Position numbers and translations under genes: made by a program. A stretch of DNA of 5,039 nucleotides from contig JACCTM010000424.1 of the NCBI GenBank assembly GCA_013812385.1, forward strand, positions 1-5,039. Direction: 5' to 3'. Position 1 is the first letter of the stretch, and each line of letters begins with the position of its first letter. The DNA is from Geodermatophilaceae bacterium (GTDB taxonomy: Bacteria; Actinomycetota; Actinomycetes; Mycobacteriales; Geodermatophilaceae). A model generated the notes under the pieces. That model was not told the DNA's origin. It saw only the letters and a list, made by a program, of their open reading frames with translations, and did not search any database. This document shows, one piece after another, positions 1 to 4,987 of the stretch.

Positions 1-645
1 ACGCCGCACGGACCGGGAAGCCGACGTAGCGGCCGGCGCAACGGACTGACCGGGGCGACCCGCCCGGACGGTCGCCGCTCGGCACACGACCGGACTCGCG
101 GAGGTGAGCGTTCGCGCGGTCCGGAGCGAAGCCGTGGCGGTGGACGTGGCGCCGCCGGCGAACTGACTCGGGCCGAGGGAAGAGGACGCGGGCCAGGCGA
201 CAAACGCAGCACCCGAGGACCAGGCCCGACCCGAGCGACGGCCGTGCCGCAGGCAGCGCAGCGCTGGACGGCTCGACTCACCGGACGAGCGATTCTGCTG
301 GCAGCTGTCGTCGTACTGCTGGTTGTCAGCCTGGCTTATCCGCTGCAGCGCTACCTCGCCCAGCAGGCCAGCATCGATCGTCTGGCAACCGAGAACCTCG
401 CCGCCCAACAGCGGGTCGAGGACCTGCGCGGGCAGGTGGATCAGCTGGACGACCCGGCCTTCATCGAGACCCAAGCGCAGTCCCGTTTGCAGTACGTGAT
501 GCCCGGAGACCTGCTCTACGTCATCGATGACAGCGGACAGGCTCAGGCCGTGGCCGACCAGGGTGAGCCCGCGCCCGAGAAGGGCGAACTTGCCTGGTTC
601 GAAAGCCTTCTCGACTCGATACGTACCGCTGACAGCGGCGGATGA
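1..645 (+). CDS. divIC: DivIC/FtsB-family septum formation initiator, 5'-truncated by the window edge
   Basis: Single-pass membrane component of the divisome. The family (DivIC in Firmicutes and Actinobacteria, FtsB in E. coli) forms a coiled-coil complex with FtsL and FtsQ/DivIB that helps activate septal peptidoglycan synthesis. Counting from GTG 244 as residue 1: a membrane helix at about 16-33, a coiled coil at about 37-68, then the conserved block DPAFIETQAQSRLQYVMPGD at 70-89, which is diagnostic of the family. The tail is acidic. The same frame is open from base 1, giving 81 more residues with 20 Arg and 20 Gly. Actinobacterial homologues such as Mycobacterium Rv1024 carry basic disordered cytoplasmic N-termini, and GTG 244 has no clear ribosome binding site. 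I therefore infer that the true start lies upstream of the window; 244 remains the alternative start. The stop overlaps the next start by ATGA. Family call strong, 5' extent less certain. Confidence 0.85.
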   Translation, partial: TPHGPGSRRSGRRNGLTGATRPDGRRSAHDRTRGGERSRGPERSRGGGRGAAGELTRAEGRGRGPGDKRSTRGPGPTRATAVPQAAQRWTARLTGRAILLAAVVVLLVVSLAYPLQRYLAQQASIDRLATENLAAQQRVEDLRGQVDQLDDPAFIETQAQSRLQYVMPGDLLYVIDDSGQAQAVADQGEPAPEKGELAWFESLLDSIRTADSGG

Positions 646-1211
646 ACCAACCAGCCCAGCCCCCGCAACGGCGACCGGCGCAGGCCGCCGACCGCGCCAT
701 CGTGGCAGCCCAACTCGGGCGGGCGCCTCGTGCGATGCGAGCCGTGGCCCATCGCTGTGACTGCGGCCTGCCTGACGTCGTACAGACCGACCCGCAGCTA
801 GCCGACGGCACTCCCTTTCCGACCCTGTACTACCTGACCTGTCCGCGTGCGGCCGCCGCGGTCAGCCGGTTGGAGGCAGCGGGAGTGATGCGCGAGATGA
901 CCGAGCGCCTGGCCACCGACAACGACCTGCGTACCGCCTACCGATGGGCGCACGAGTCCTACCTGAGGGATCGAGATGCGCTCGGTGAGCTGGACAGCGA
1001 CGCTTCGGCCGGCGGCATGCCGGAACGGGTGAAGTGCCTGCACGCCCTGGTCGCGCATGCGCTGGCCGTCGGACCCGGAGTCAACCCGCTCGGGGACGAG
1101 GCGCTGGCCGAGATCCCACCCTGGTGGCGCAACGGTCCCTGCGTGTCGGCAGAGCATGAGGGCAGCGAGTCACATGTTGCCGCGCCGGCCGGCGGAGACG
1201 ACAGCGGATGA
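642..1211 (+). CDS. DUF501 domain-containing protein
   Basis: A 189-residue protein of the DUF501 family, whose biochemical function is unknown. Recognisable family features are the segment HRCDCGLPDVV at 37-47, GTPFPTLYYLTCPRA at 56-70, GVMREMTERL at 81-90, and the C-terminal stretch VKCLHALVAHALA at 130-142 followed by N148-P149. Cys39, Cys41, Cys67, Cys132, His134 and His139 are spaced in a way that could bind a metal; this is inference. There is no signal peptide or membrane helix, so it is probably cytoplasmic. The first 25 or so residues are Pro/Gln/Arg-rich and the last 20 are low-complexity. It overlaps both neighbours by 4 nt (ATGA), so it is probably translationally coupled between divIC and ppx, an order seen in many actinobacteria. 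No strong Shine-Dalgarno precedes the ATG, as expected for a coupled start. Confidence 0.9.
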   Translation: MNQPAQPPQRRPAQAADRAIVAAQLGRAPRAMRAVAHRCDCGLPDVVQTDPQLADGTPFPTLYYLTCPRAAAAVSRLEAAGVMREMTERLATDNDLRTAYRWAHESYLRDRDALGELDSDASAGGMPERVKCLHALVAHALAVGPGVNPLGDEALAEIPPWWRNGPCVSAEHEGSESHVAAPAGGDDSG

Positions 1212-2161
1212 CACGCGTCGCCGCCATCGATTGCGGGACGAACTCGATCCGCCTTCTGATCACCGACCTCGAGGATGGCCAGGCGCCGTCAGAGGTGTTG
1301 CGTCGCATGGAGATCGTCCGCCTGGGTGCCGGTGTCGATCGGACCGGTGAGCTGGCACCCGAGGCGATCGAACGCACCCGCGTCGCGTTGGCCGCCTACG
1401 CCACGCACATATCTGACCTTGGCGCCGAACGGGTCCGGATGGTCGCCACCAGCGCCACCCGGGATGCTCGTAATCGAGCTGACTTCGAGGCGATGGTGAC
1501 TGACCTTTTGGGTCAGCCGGCCGAGGTGATCACTGGAGCCGAGGAGGCGGCATTGTCCTTCGCCGGTGCGACGGTCGACCTCTCGACAGTGGCCCCTCCA
1601 CCGCTTGCTCCGTACCTGGTCGTCGACATCGGCGGCGGCTCGACGGAGTTCGTCCTCGGCACCTCTGGGGCGGTGACCGCTGCGCTCTCGGTCGACATCG
1701 GCTGCGTACGGCTGACCGAACGGCATCTAGCCACCGATCCGGCCACACCGGACGAGATCGGAGCGGCGGAGGCCGACATCCGAGTGGCCCTGCGCTCAGT
1801 CGCCGAATCCGTTCAGGTAGACCAGCCCCTCACCCTGATCGGCCTGGCCGGATCGGTGACGACGGTGGCCGCCGTCGCGCTGGGGTTGCTGGCCTACGAT
1901 CCCAGCGCGATCCACCACAGCCGGATCCCGGTCGGTGACGTGCGTTCCACGACCGCTGGACTGCTCACGATGAGTCGGGCACAACGCGCCGCACTCCCCA
2001 CGATGCACCCGGGCCGGGTCGACGTGATCGGTGCGGGCGCGCTGATACTGCGGGTGATCATGGACGCTTGGGAGATCGACGGCCTGCTGGTCAGCGAACA
2101 CGACATCCTGGACGGGATCGCCGCCTCACTGGCCGATCCCCGTCCCGCCGTTCCCGACTGA
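1208..2161 (+). CDS. ppx: Ppx/GppA family exopolyphosphatase / pppGpp phosphohydrolase
   Basis: A 317-residue cytoplasmic phosphatase of the ASKHA fold. The family removes terminal phosphate from inorganic polyphosphate, and some members hydrolyse pppGpp. Visible motifs are the N-terminal phosphate loop DCGTNSIRLL at 8-17, RMEIVRLGAGVDRTGEL at 33-49, the catalytic glutamate region ITGAEEA at 108-114 (E112/E113), the second phosphate loop VVDIGGGSTEFVLG at 138-151, and GLAGSVTTVAA at 212-222. The C-terminal VDVIGAGALIL at 271-281 and VSEHDILDGIA at 295-305 complete the core. It matches the short two-domain form (mycobacterial Ppx2 is about 319 residues) and lacks the long C-terminal extension of E. 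coli Ppx. It starts inside the DUF501 stop (ATGA), with GGAG at 1194-1197 ten bases upstream. The gene ends 48 bp before the convergent DUF4235 gene. Whether polyphosphate or pppGpp is the main substrate cannot be read from sequence. Confidence 0.93.
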   Translation: MTRVAAIDCGTNSIRLLITDLEDGQAPSEVLRRMEIVRLGAGVDRTGELAPEAIERTRVALAAYATHISDLGAERVRMVATSATRDARNRADFEAMVTDLLGQPAEVITGAEEAALSFAGATVDLSTVAPPPLAPYLVVDIGGGSTEFVLGTSGAVTAALSVDIGCVRLTERHLATDPATPDEIGAAEADIRVALRSVAESVQVDQPLTLIGLAGSVTTVAAVALGLLAYDPSAIHHSRIPVGDVRSTTAGLLTMSRAQRAALPTMHPGRVDVIGAGALILRVIMDAWEIDGLLVSEHDILDGIAASLADPRPAVPD

Positions 2162-2209
2162 CTCCACCCGCTGCTCGGCTGGCTCGGGCGGCGACTCGGT
2201 AGTGGAAGG

Positions 2210-2506
2210 TCAGGGGCCCTCGGACTCGAGTCCCGGAGGTAGCTTGCCGGTCAACTTCTTGTACAAACCGGCCGCCCCGTAGGCCGCGACGAGCCGACCG
2301 AAGGCAATGCCGGCCCCGGAAGCCGCTGCCCACGCCAAGGCTTCGCTCCACTTGGTGCCAGGCGCAGCCGGGTTCTTCGGCGGAGCGCTTCCGCGGGCGC
2401 TCATCCACACCCGATCCAGCACTTTGCGCATGGCGATGCCAGCTGGGATCGCGAAGGCGAACCCGAGCAGCTTCCAAAAGAACGATCCCTTGGTCTTCTT
2501 GGCCAC
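2210..2506 (-). CDS. DUF4235 small membrane protein
   Basis: A 98-residue protein resembling the actinobacterial DUF4235 family, of unknown function. From the GTG at 2506 (residue 1) it has a Lys-rich N-terminus, a hydrophobic helix at about 9-25, the family-like RKVLDRVW at 27-34, a Pro-rich linker (APPKNPAAPG, 41-50), KWSEALAWAAASGAGIAFGR at 52-71, and a closing LYKKLTGKLPPG at 81-92. The two hydrophobic segments suggest a small hairpin-like integral membrane protein. The reading frame stays open upstream to an ATG at 2593, but the GTG at 2506 has AAAAGGAG five bases upstream, and the extra 29 residues are Arg-rich and unlike the family, so the shorter form is chosen. It is convergent with ppx and divergent from the glycosylase gene, so it is a single-gene unit. 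Confidence 0.82.
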   Translation of the reverse strand: MAKKTKGSFFWKLLGFAFAIPAGIAMRKVLDRVWMSARGSAPPKNPAAPGTKWSEALAWAAASGAGIAFGRLVAAYGAAGLYKKLTGKLPPGLESEGP

Positions 2507-2511
2507 CAGTG

Positions 2512-2519
2512 CTCCTTTT
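2512..2519 (-). promoter_or_regulatory. Ribosome binding site of the DUF4235 gene
   Basis: On the - strand AAAAGGAG lies five bases before the GTG at 2506-2504. It is the strongest Shine-Dalgarno in this region and fixes the start of the DUF4235 gene at 2506 rather than at the upstream ATG at 2593. Confidence 0.75.
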
Positions 2520-2619
2520 CCGAGTCGTGACCCCAGCGGCCCGCGTCTGGCTCGATCATGCCTGGGCGCGTACGCCGAGCGCCACCGACACATCTCCTGC
2601 GGGGGTGCACGATTCGTTC

Positions 2620-3384
2620 ATGGACGTCGAAGGAAGCGACTACCCCGTGACGGTCGCTGCGATGGTGACGGACCTGCCCAGCCTGGATGCGGCGGTCAGC
2701 AACTGCCGTGCGTGTCCGCGGCTGGTGCAGTGGCGCGAAGAGACCGCCTCGGTCAAGCGGGCGGCGTTCCGCGATTGGACGTACTGGGCGAGGCCCGTGC
2801 CGGGGTACGGACCGGGTGACGCCCGGATCGCGATCGTCGGCCTGGCTCCGGCAGCGCACGGCGGCAACCGGACCGGACGCGTCTTCACCGGGGACCGCAG
2901 CGGTGATTGGCTCTATGCAGCACTGCACCGCATCGGCCTGGCCAATCAACCGACCTCGGTGGCGATCGGCGACGGACTCCAGCTCACCGACACCCGTATC
3001 TTCGCGGCCGTACGGTGCGCCCCGCCGGGCAACAAACCGACTCCCGAGGAACGGGACACGTGTGCACCATGGCTGGCCCAAGAGCTCGCTCTGCTGCCGA
3101 ACCTCCGGGTCATCGTCGTGCTCGGCCAGTTCGGCTGGAACGCTCTGTGGCCGGTGCTGGCCGCCATGTCGTATGTGATCCCGCGTCCGCGCCCACGCTT
3201 CGGACACGGCGCGCAGGTGGAGATCGAGCATCCTGATCAGCCCACGGTGGACGTGCTCGGCTGCTACCACGTCAGTCAGCAGAACACGTTCACCGGCGTC
3301 CTCACCGAGGCGATGCTGGACTCGGTCCTGCGCCATGCCCGCGAGCTGGCGAGAGGCACCGATGCCAGTCCGGGCGGGGCGTAG
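2620..3384 (+). CDS. udgB: Family 5 (UDGb) uracil-DNA glycosylase, Fe-S type
   Basis: Base excision repair enzyme that removes uracil, and in characterised family 5 members other deaminated bases such as hypoxanthine, from DNA. With ATG 2620 as residue 1 it has 254 residues. Motif A reads GLAPAAHGGNRTGR at 74-87 followed by VFTGDRSG at 88-95. This is the family 5 signature, which lacks the catalytic Asp of family 1 and the Glu of family 4. The C-terminal motif is HVSQQN at 217-222. Cys29 and Cys32 (CRAC), Cys133 and Cys148 match the four-cysteine [4Fe-4S] ligand set of families 4 and 5. FAAVRCAPPGNKPTPEER around 128-145 is also family-typical. The start is uncertain: GTG 2605, ATG 2620, GTG 2647 and ATG 2662 are all in frame. 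GTG 2647 has AAGGAAG about 11 bases upstream and is the main rival. Homology begins only near residue 15. The 113-bp gap to the divergent DUF4235 gene presumably holds both promoters. Confidence 0.9.
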   Translation: MDVEGSDYPVTVAAMVTDLPSLDAAVSNCRACPRLVQWREETASVKRAAFRDWTYWARPVPGYGPGDARIAIVGLAPAAHGGNRTGRVFTGDRSGDWLYAALHRIGLANQPTSVAIGDGLQLTDTRIFAAVRCAPPGNKPTPEERDTCAPWLAQELALLPNLRVIVVLGQFGWNALWPVLAAMSYVIPRPRPRFGHGAQVEIEHPDQPTVDVLGCYHVSQQNTFTGVLTEAMLDSVLRHARELARGTDASPGGA

Positions 3385-3402
3385 CGGACCCGCGGGGCTC
3401 AC

Positions 3403-3408
3403 TAGGGT
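3403..3408 (+). promoter_or_regulatory. Putative -10 element of a leaderless promoter for the NADH dehydrogenase gene
   Basis: TAGGGT fits the actinobacterial TANNNT -10 consensus and lies seven bases before an ATG at 3416, the usual spacing for a transcript that begins at the start codon. No -35 resembling TTGAC is seen at the expected distance. It sits in the 48-bp gap after the udgB stop. Confidence 0.4.
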
Positions 3409-3415
3409 GGCCGGC

Positions 3416-3436
3416 ATGAGGCGAGCAGCACAGTGA
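3416..3436 (+). CDS. Possible six-codon leaderless mini-ORF upstream of the NADH dehydrogenase
   Basis: ATG at 3416 opens a frame encoding MRRAAQ and stops with TGA at 3434-3436. The stop overlaps the GTG start of the NADH dehydrogenase (3433) in the sequence GTGA. If transcription starts at 3416, as the TAGGGT at 3403 suggests, this mini-ORF would be translated leaderless and could deliver ribosomes to the downstream GTG, which has only a weak GAGG 11 bases away. Being so short, it could also be chance. There is no protein-level evidence. Confidence 0.25.
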   Translation: MRRAAQ

Positions 3437-4758
3437 GCAGTTCCCGCCCACGCATCCTCATCGTCGGTGGCGGTTATGTGGGGCTCTACACCGGGCTCCG
3501 CCTGCAGCGCAAGCTGTCTCGTGGAGCGGCCGAGATCATCGTCGTCGATCCGCAGTCGCACATGACCTACCAGCCGTTTCTTCCCGAAGCCGCGGCCGGA
3601 TCGATCGAGCCACGCCATGTGGTCGTCCCTCTGCGACGGGTCTTGAAACACTGCACCGTCGTGACTGGCGCCGTCACCCGGATCAACCACCGCGGTCGCT
3701 CGGCGACCGTGGCGCCCTCGGGCGGCGCGCCGTACGAGATCGGCTACGACATTCTCGTCGTCGCACCGGGTTCGGTCGCCCGAACGCTGCCGATCCCGGG
3801 CCTGGCCGAAGGCGCGATCGGTTTCAAGAACGTCGGCGAGGCGATCTTTCTACGTAACCAGGTCTTGTCCTGTCTGGACGCTGCTGCTTCCACCACCGAT
3901 CCGGCGGTTCGCCGACGTGCGCTGACCTTCACCTTCGTGGGCGGCGGATATGCCGGCATCGAGGCCTTCGCCGAACTCGAGGACATGGCTCGCTATGCGG
4001 TCAAGAAGTACTACCCGCAGATCGGCAAGGACGAGATGCGCTGGGTTCTGGTGGAAGCCAGTTCGCGCATCCTGCCCGAGGTGAGCCTGGACCTGGCCGC
4101 CTATACCGTCGACCAGTTGCTGCGCCGAGGAATGGACATCCGGCTGAACACCAGGCTGGAGTCCATGGTGGACGGTCAGGTGGTGTTGGGCGACGGGGAC
4201 AGCTACGCCTGCAACACGGTGGTCTGGACGGCGGGGGTCAAGCCGAATCCGCTGTTGCGCGCGACCGACCTACCGCTGGATTCCCGCGGCCGGATCGAGT
4301 GCGAGGCGACCCTGCAGGTCCGTGGCACCGCGGATGCCTGGTCGGCCGGCGACTGTGCCTCGGTCCCCGATCTCAGTGTGGACGACCCGAAGGCCCGAAC
4401 CGCTCCCAGCGCCCAGCACGCCGTACGGCAGGCCAAGACGCTGGCCGACAACATCGTCTCCGTCGTACGTGGTGGCGCGCCGTCGGCGTACTCGCACAAG
4501 AACGCGGGATCGGTGGCCAGCCTCGGGCTCTACAAGGGCGTGGCGCAGATCTACGGAGTCAAGATCCGAGGTGTTCTCGCCTGGTTCCTGCACCGGACCT
4601 ATCACGTGAGCCGGGTTCCGACCGTCAACCGCAAGATTCGGGTGCTCGCCGATTGGACGTTGGCCCTGGTCTTTCGCCGAGAGATCACATCCTTGGGTCA
4701 GATCCAGGACCCGCGCCGGGAGTTCGCGAGTGCGGCCCAGACCGCGGCCTCGCACTGA
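3433..4758 (+). CDS. Type II NADH:quinone oxidoreductase-like FAD flavoprotein
   Basis: A 441-residue NAD(P)/FAD-dependent oxidoreductase of the NDH-2 type. Such enzymes pass electrons from NADH to membrane quinone without pumping protons. Visible parts: the FAD Rossmann motif ILIVGGGYVGLYTG at 8-21, the NADH Rossmann motif FTFVGGGYAGIEAFAELED at 166-184, VVWTAGVKPNPL at 263-274, and the second FAD motif DAWSAGDCASVPD at 301-313. The quinone-site region reads AQHAVRQ at 327-333. The tail (about 381-418, WFLHRTYHVSRVP then a hydrophobic/basic stretch) fits the amphipathic membrane-anchoring helix of NDH-2. There is no CxxxxC redox pair, so it is not a disulfide reductase. GTG 3433 is chosen because homology starts within a few residues of it. 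Length matches the family. The substrate is inferred; closely related flavoproteins with other acceptors exist. Confidence 0.88.
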   Translation: MSSSRPRILIVGGGYVGLYTGLRLQRKLSRGAAEIIVVDPQSHMTYQPFLPEAAAGSIEPRHVVVPLRRVLKHCTVVTGAVTRINHRGRSATVAPSGGAPYEIGYDILVVAPGSVARTLPIPGLAEGAIGFKNVGEAIFLRNQVLSCLDAAASTTDPAVRRRALTFTFVGGGYAGIEAFAELEDMARYAVKKYYPQIGKDEMRWVLVEASSRILPEVSLDLAAYTVDQLLRRGMDIRLNTRLESMVDGQVVLGDGDSYACNTVVWTAGVKPNPLLRATDLPLDSRGRIECEATLQVRGTADAWSAGDCASVPDLSVDDPKARTAPSAQHAVRQAKTLADNIVSVVRGGAPSAYSHKNAGSVASLGLYKGVAQIYGVKIRGVLAWFLHRTYHVSRVPTVNRKIRVLADWTLALVFRREITSLGQIQDPRREFASAAQTAASH

Positions 4759-4783
4759 GCTGAGAGGTCAACGGGCCTAGTCT
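4755..4783 (+). promoter_or_regulatory. Putative promoter of the tRNA gene
   Basis: CTGAGC (4755-4760) and TAGTCT (4778-4783) are separated by 17 bases and resemble a vegetative -35/-10 pair, with TGA conserved in the -35 and TANNNT in the -10. The -35 overlaps the stop codon of the preceding gene. The predicted start, six to seven bases past the -10, falls at or next to G4790, the first base of the mature tRNA. Read-through from the upstream gene is the alternative. Confidence 0.35.
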
Positions 4784-4789
4784 GCTTGC

Positions 4790-4862
4790 GCCCCCGTAGC
4801 CCAATGGCAGAGGCAGGCCCCTTAAAAGGGCCCCAGTGTGGGTTCGAGTCCCACCGGGGGCA
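4790..4862 (+). tRNA. tRNA with UAA anticodon (nominally tRNA-Leu), class I variable loop
   Basis: A full cloverleaf of 73 nt can be drawn. The acceptor stem is GCCCCCG (4790-4796) with CGGGGGC (4855-4861), seven pairs, and the discriminator is A4862. The D-arm starts GCCC at 4799. The anticodon stem is GGCCC (4816-4820) with GGGCC (4828-4832), enclosing the loop CTTAAAA, so the anticodon is TAA at 4823-4825, followed by A37 and A38. The T-arm is GTGGG (4838-4842), TTCGAGT, CCCAC (4850-4854). UAA reads the UUA leucine codon, and A36-A37-A38 is the recognition pattern for A37 isopentenylation. The variable loop is only five bases (CCAGT, 4833-4837), whereas bacterial tRNA-Leu normally has a long class II arm. 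CCA is not encoded (CCC follows A4862). The gene is solid; the amino acid identity is not. Confidence 0.9.
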
Positions 4863-4866
4863 CCCT

Positions 4867-4892
4867 CGTGATCAGCCGCCCGGATGATCACG
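4867..4892 (+). terminator. Hairpin after the tRNA, possible terminator or operator dyad
   Basis: CGTGATCA (4867-4874) and TGATCACG (4885-4892) form a perfect 8-bp stem with a 10-base loop, five bases after the tRNA 3' end. No U-run follows (GAACCGGGG), so it would be a non-canonical terminator, as is common in actinobacteria. The symmetrical sequence could equally be a repressor site for the downstream gene. Confidence 0.45.
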
Positions 4893-4922
4893 GAACCGGG
4901 GAGCAGAGAAGCGCGTCAGACC

Positions 4923-4953
4923 GGAACCCACACGTACGTCCACGCGTTAATCT
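4923..4953 (+). promoter_or_regulatory. Putative promoter of the Bax inhibitor-1-like gene
   Basis: TAATCT at 4948-4953 fits a TANNNT -10 and would start a transcript near 4960, giving a leader of about 28 bases. No vegetative -35 is seen. However, GGAAC at 4923-4927 followed by 18 bases and GTT at 4946-4948 matches the layout of ECF sigma promoters of the SigR/SigH type (GGAAY-N18-GTT). ACGTACGT (4932-4939) lies in the spacer. Both readings are inference. Confidence 0.35.
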
Positions 4954-4975
4954 GGACAGCAACACGTCTGCGACT

Positions 4976-4981
4976 AAGGAG
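4976..4981 (+). promoter_or_regulatory. Ribosome binding site of the Bax inhibitor-1-like gene
   Basis: AAGGAG lies six bases before GTG 4988, an ideal distance. It decides that start over the adjacent in-frame TTG at 4985, which would be only three bases away. Confidence 0.7.
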
Positions 4982-4987
4982 CCATTG

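Noticed and set aside
2..49. A frame ending in TGA at 47-49 as the C-terminus of an upstream gene (enolase would be expected there)
   Set aside because: The encoded RRTDREADVAAGATD does not resemble an enolase C-terminus, and the continuous DivIC frame explains the region better.
2162..2209. A bidirectional terminator between the convergent ppx and DUF4235 genes
   Set aside because: Only weak, short inverted repeats such as CCCG/CGGG with a long loop are visible; not enough to call.
2568..2575. Short palindrome GCGTACGC in the divergent DUF4235/udgB intergenic region
   Set aside because: Eight-base palindromes of this kind are expected by chance in high-GC DNA, and nothing around it supports an operator.
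2507..2593. Upstream extension of the DUF4235 gene to the ATG at 2593
   Set aside because: The added 29 residues are Arg-rich and unlike the family, and a strong ribosome binding site points to GTG 2506.
2401..3690. A 429-residue open frame on the - strand across udgB and the start of the flavoprotein gene
   Set aside because: It is a long antisense shadow typical of high-GC DNA. The + strand carries clear conserved motifs across the same span, and the antisense product shows none.
4685..4891. A 68-residue antisense reading frame containing GTRTHTGALL and LPLPLGYGG
   Set aside because: It is the antisense translation of the tRNA gene (GTRTHT from the T-arm, LPLPLGYGG from the D-arm and acceptor), a familiar type of misannotated protein, not a gene.
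4790..4910. The tRNA 3' end as an integration (att) site of a mobile element
   Set aside because: There is no integrase, no repeated copy of the tRNA 3' end and no change in base composition; housekeeping-like genes lie on both sides.
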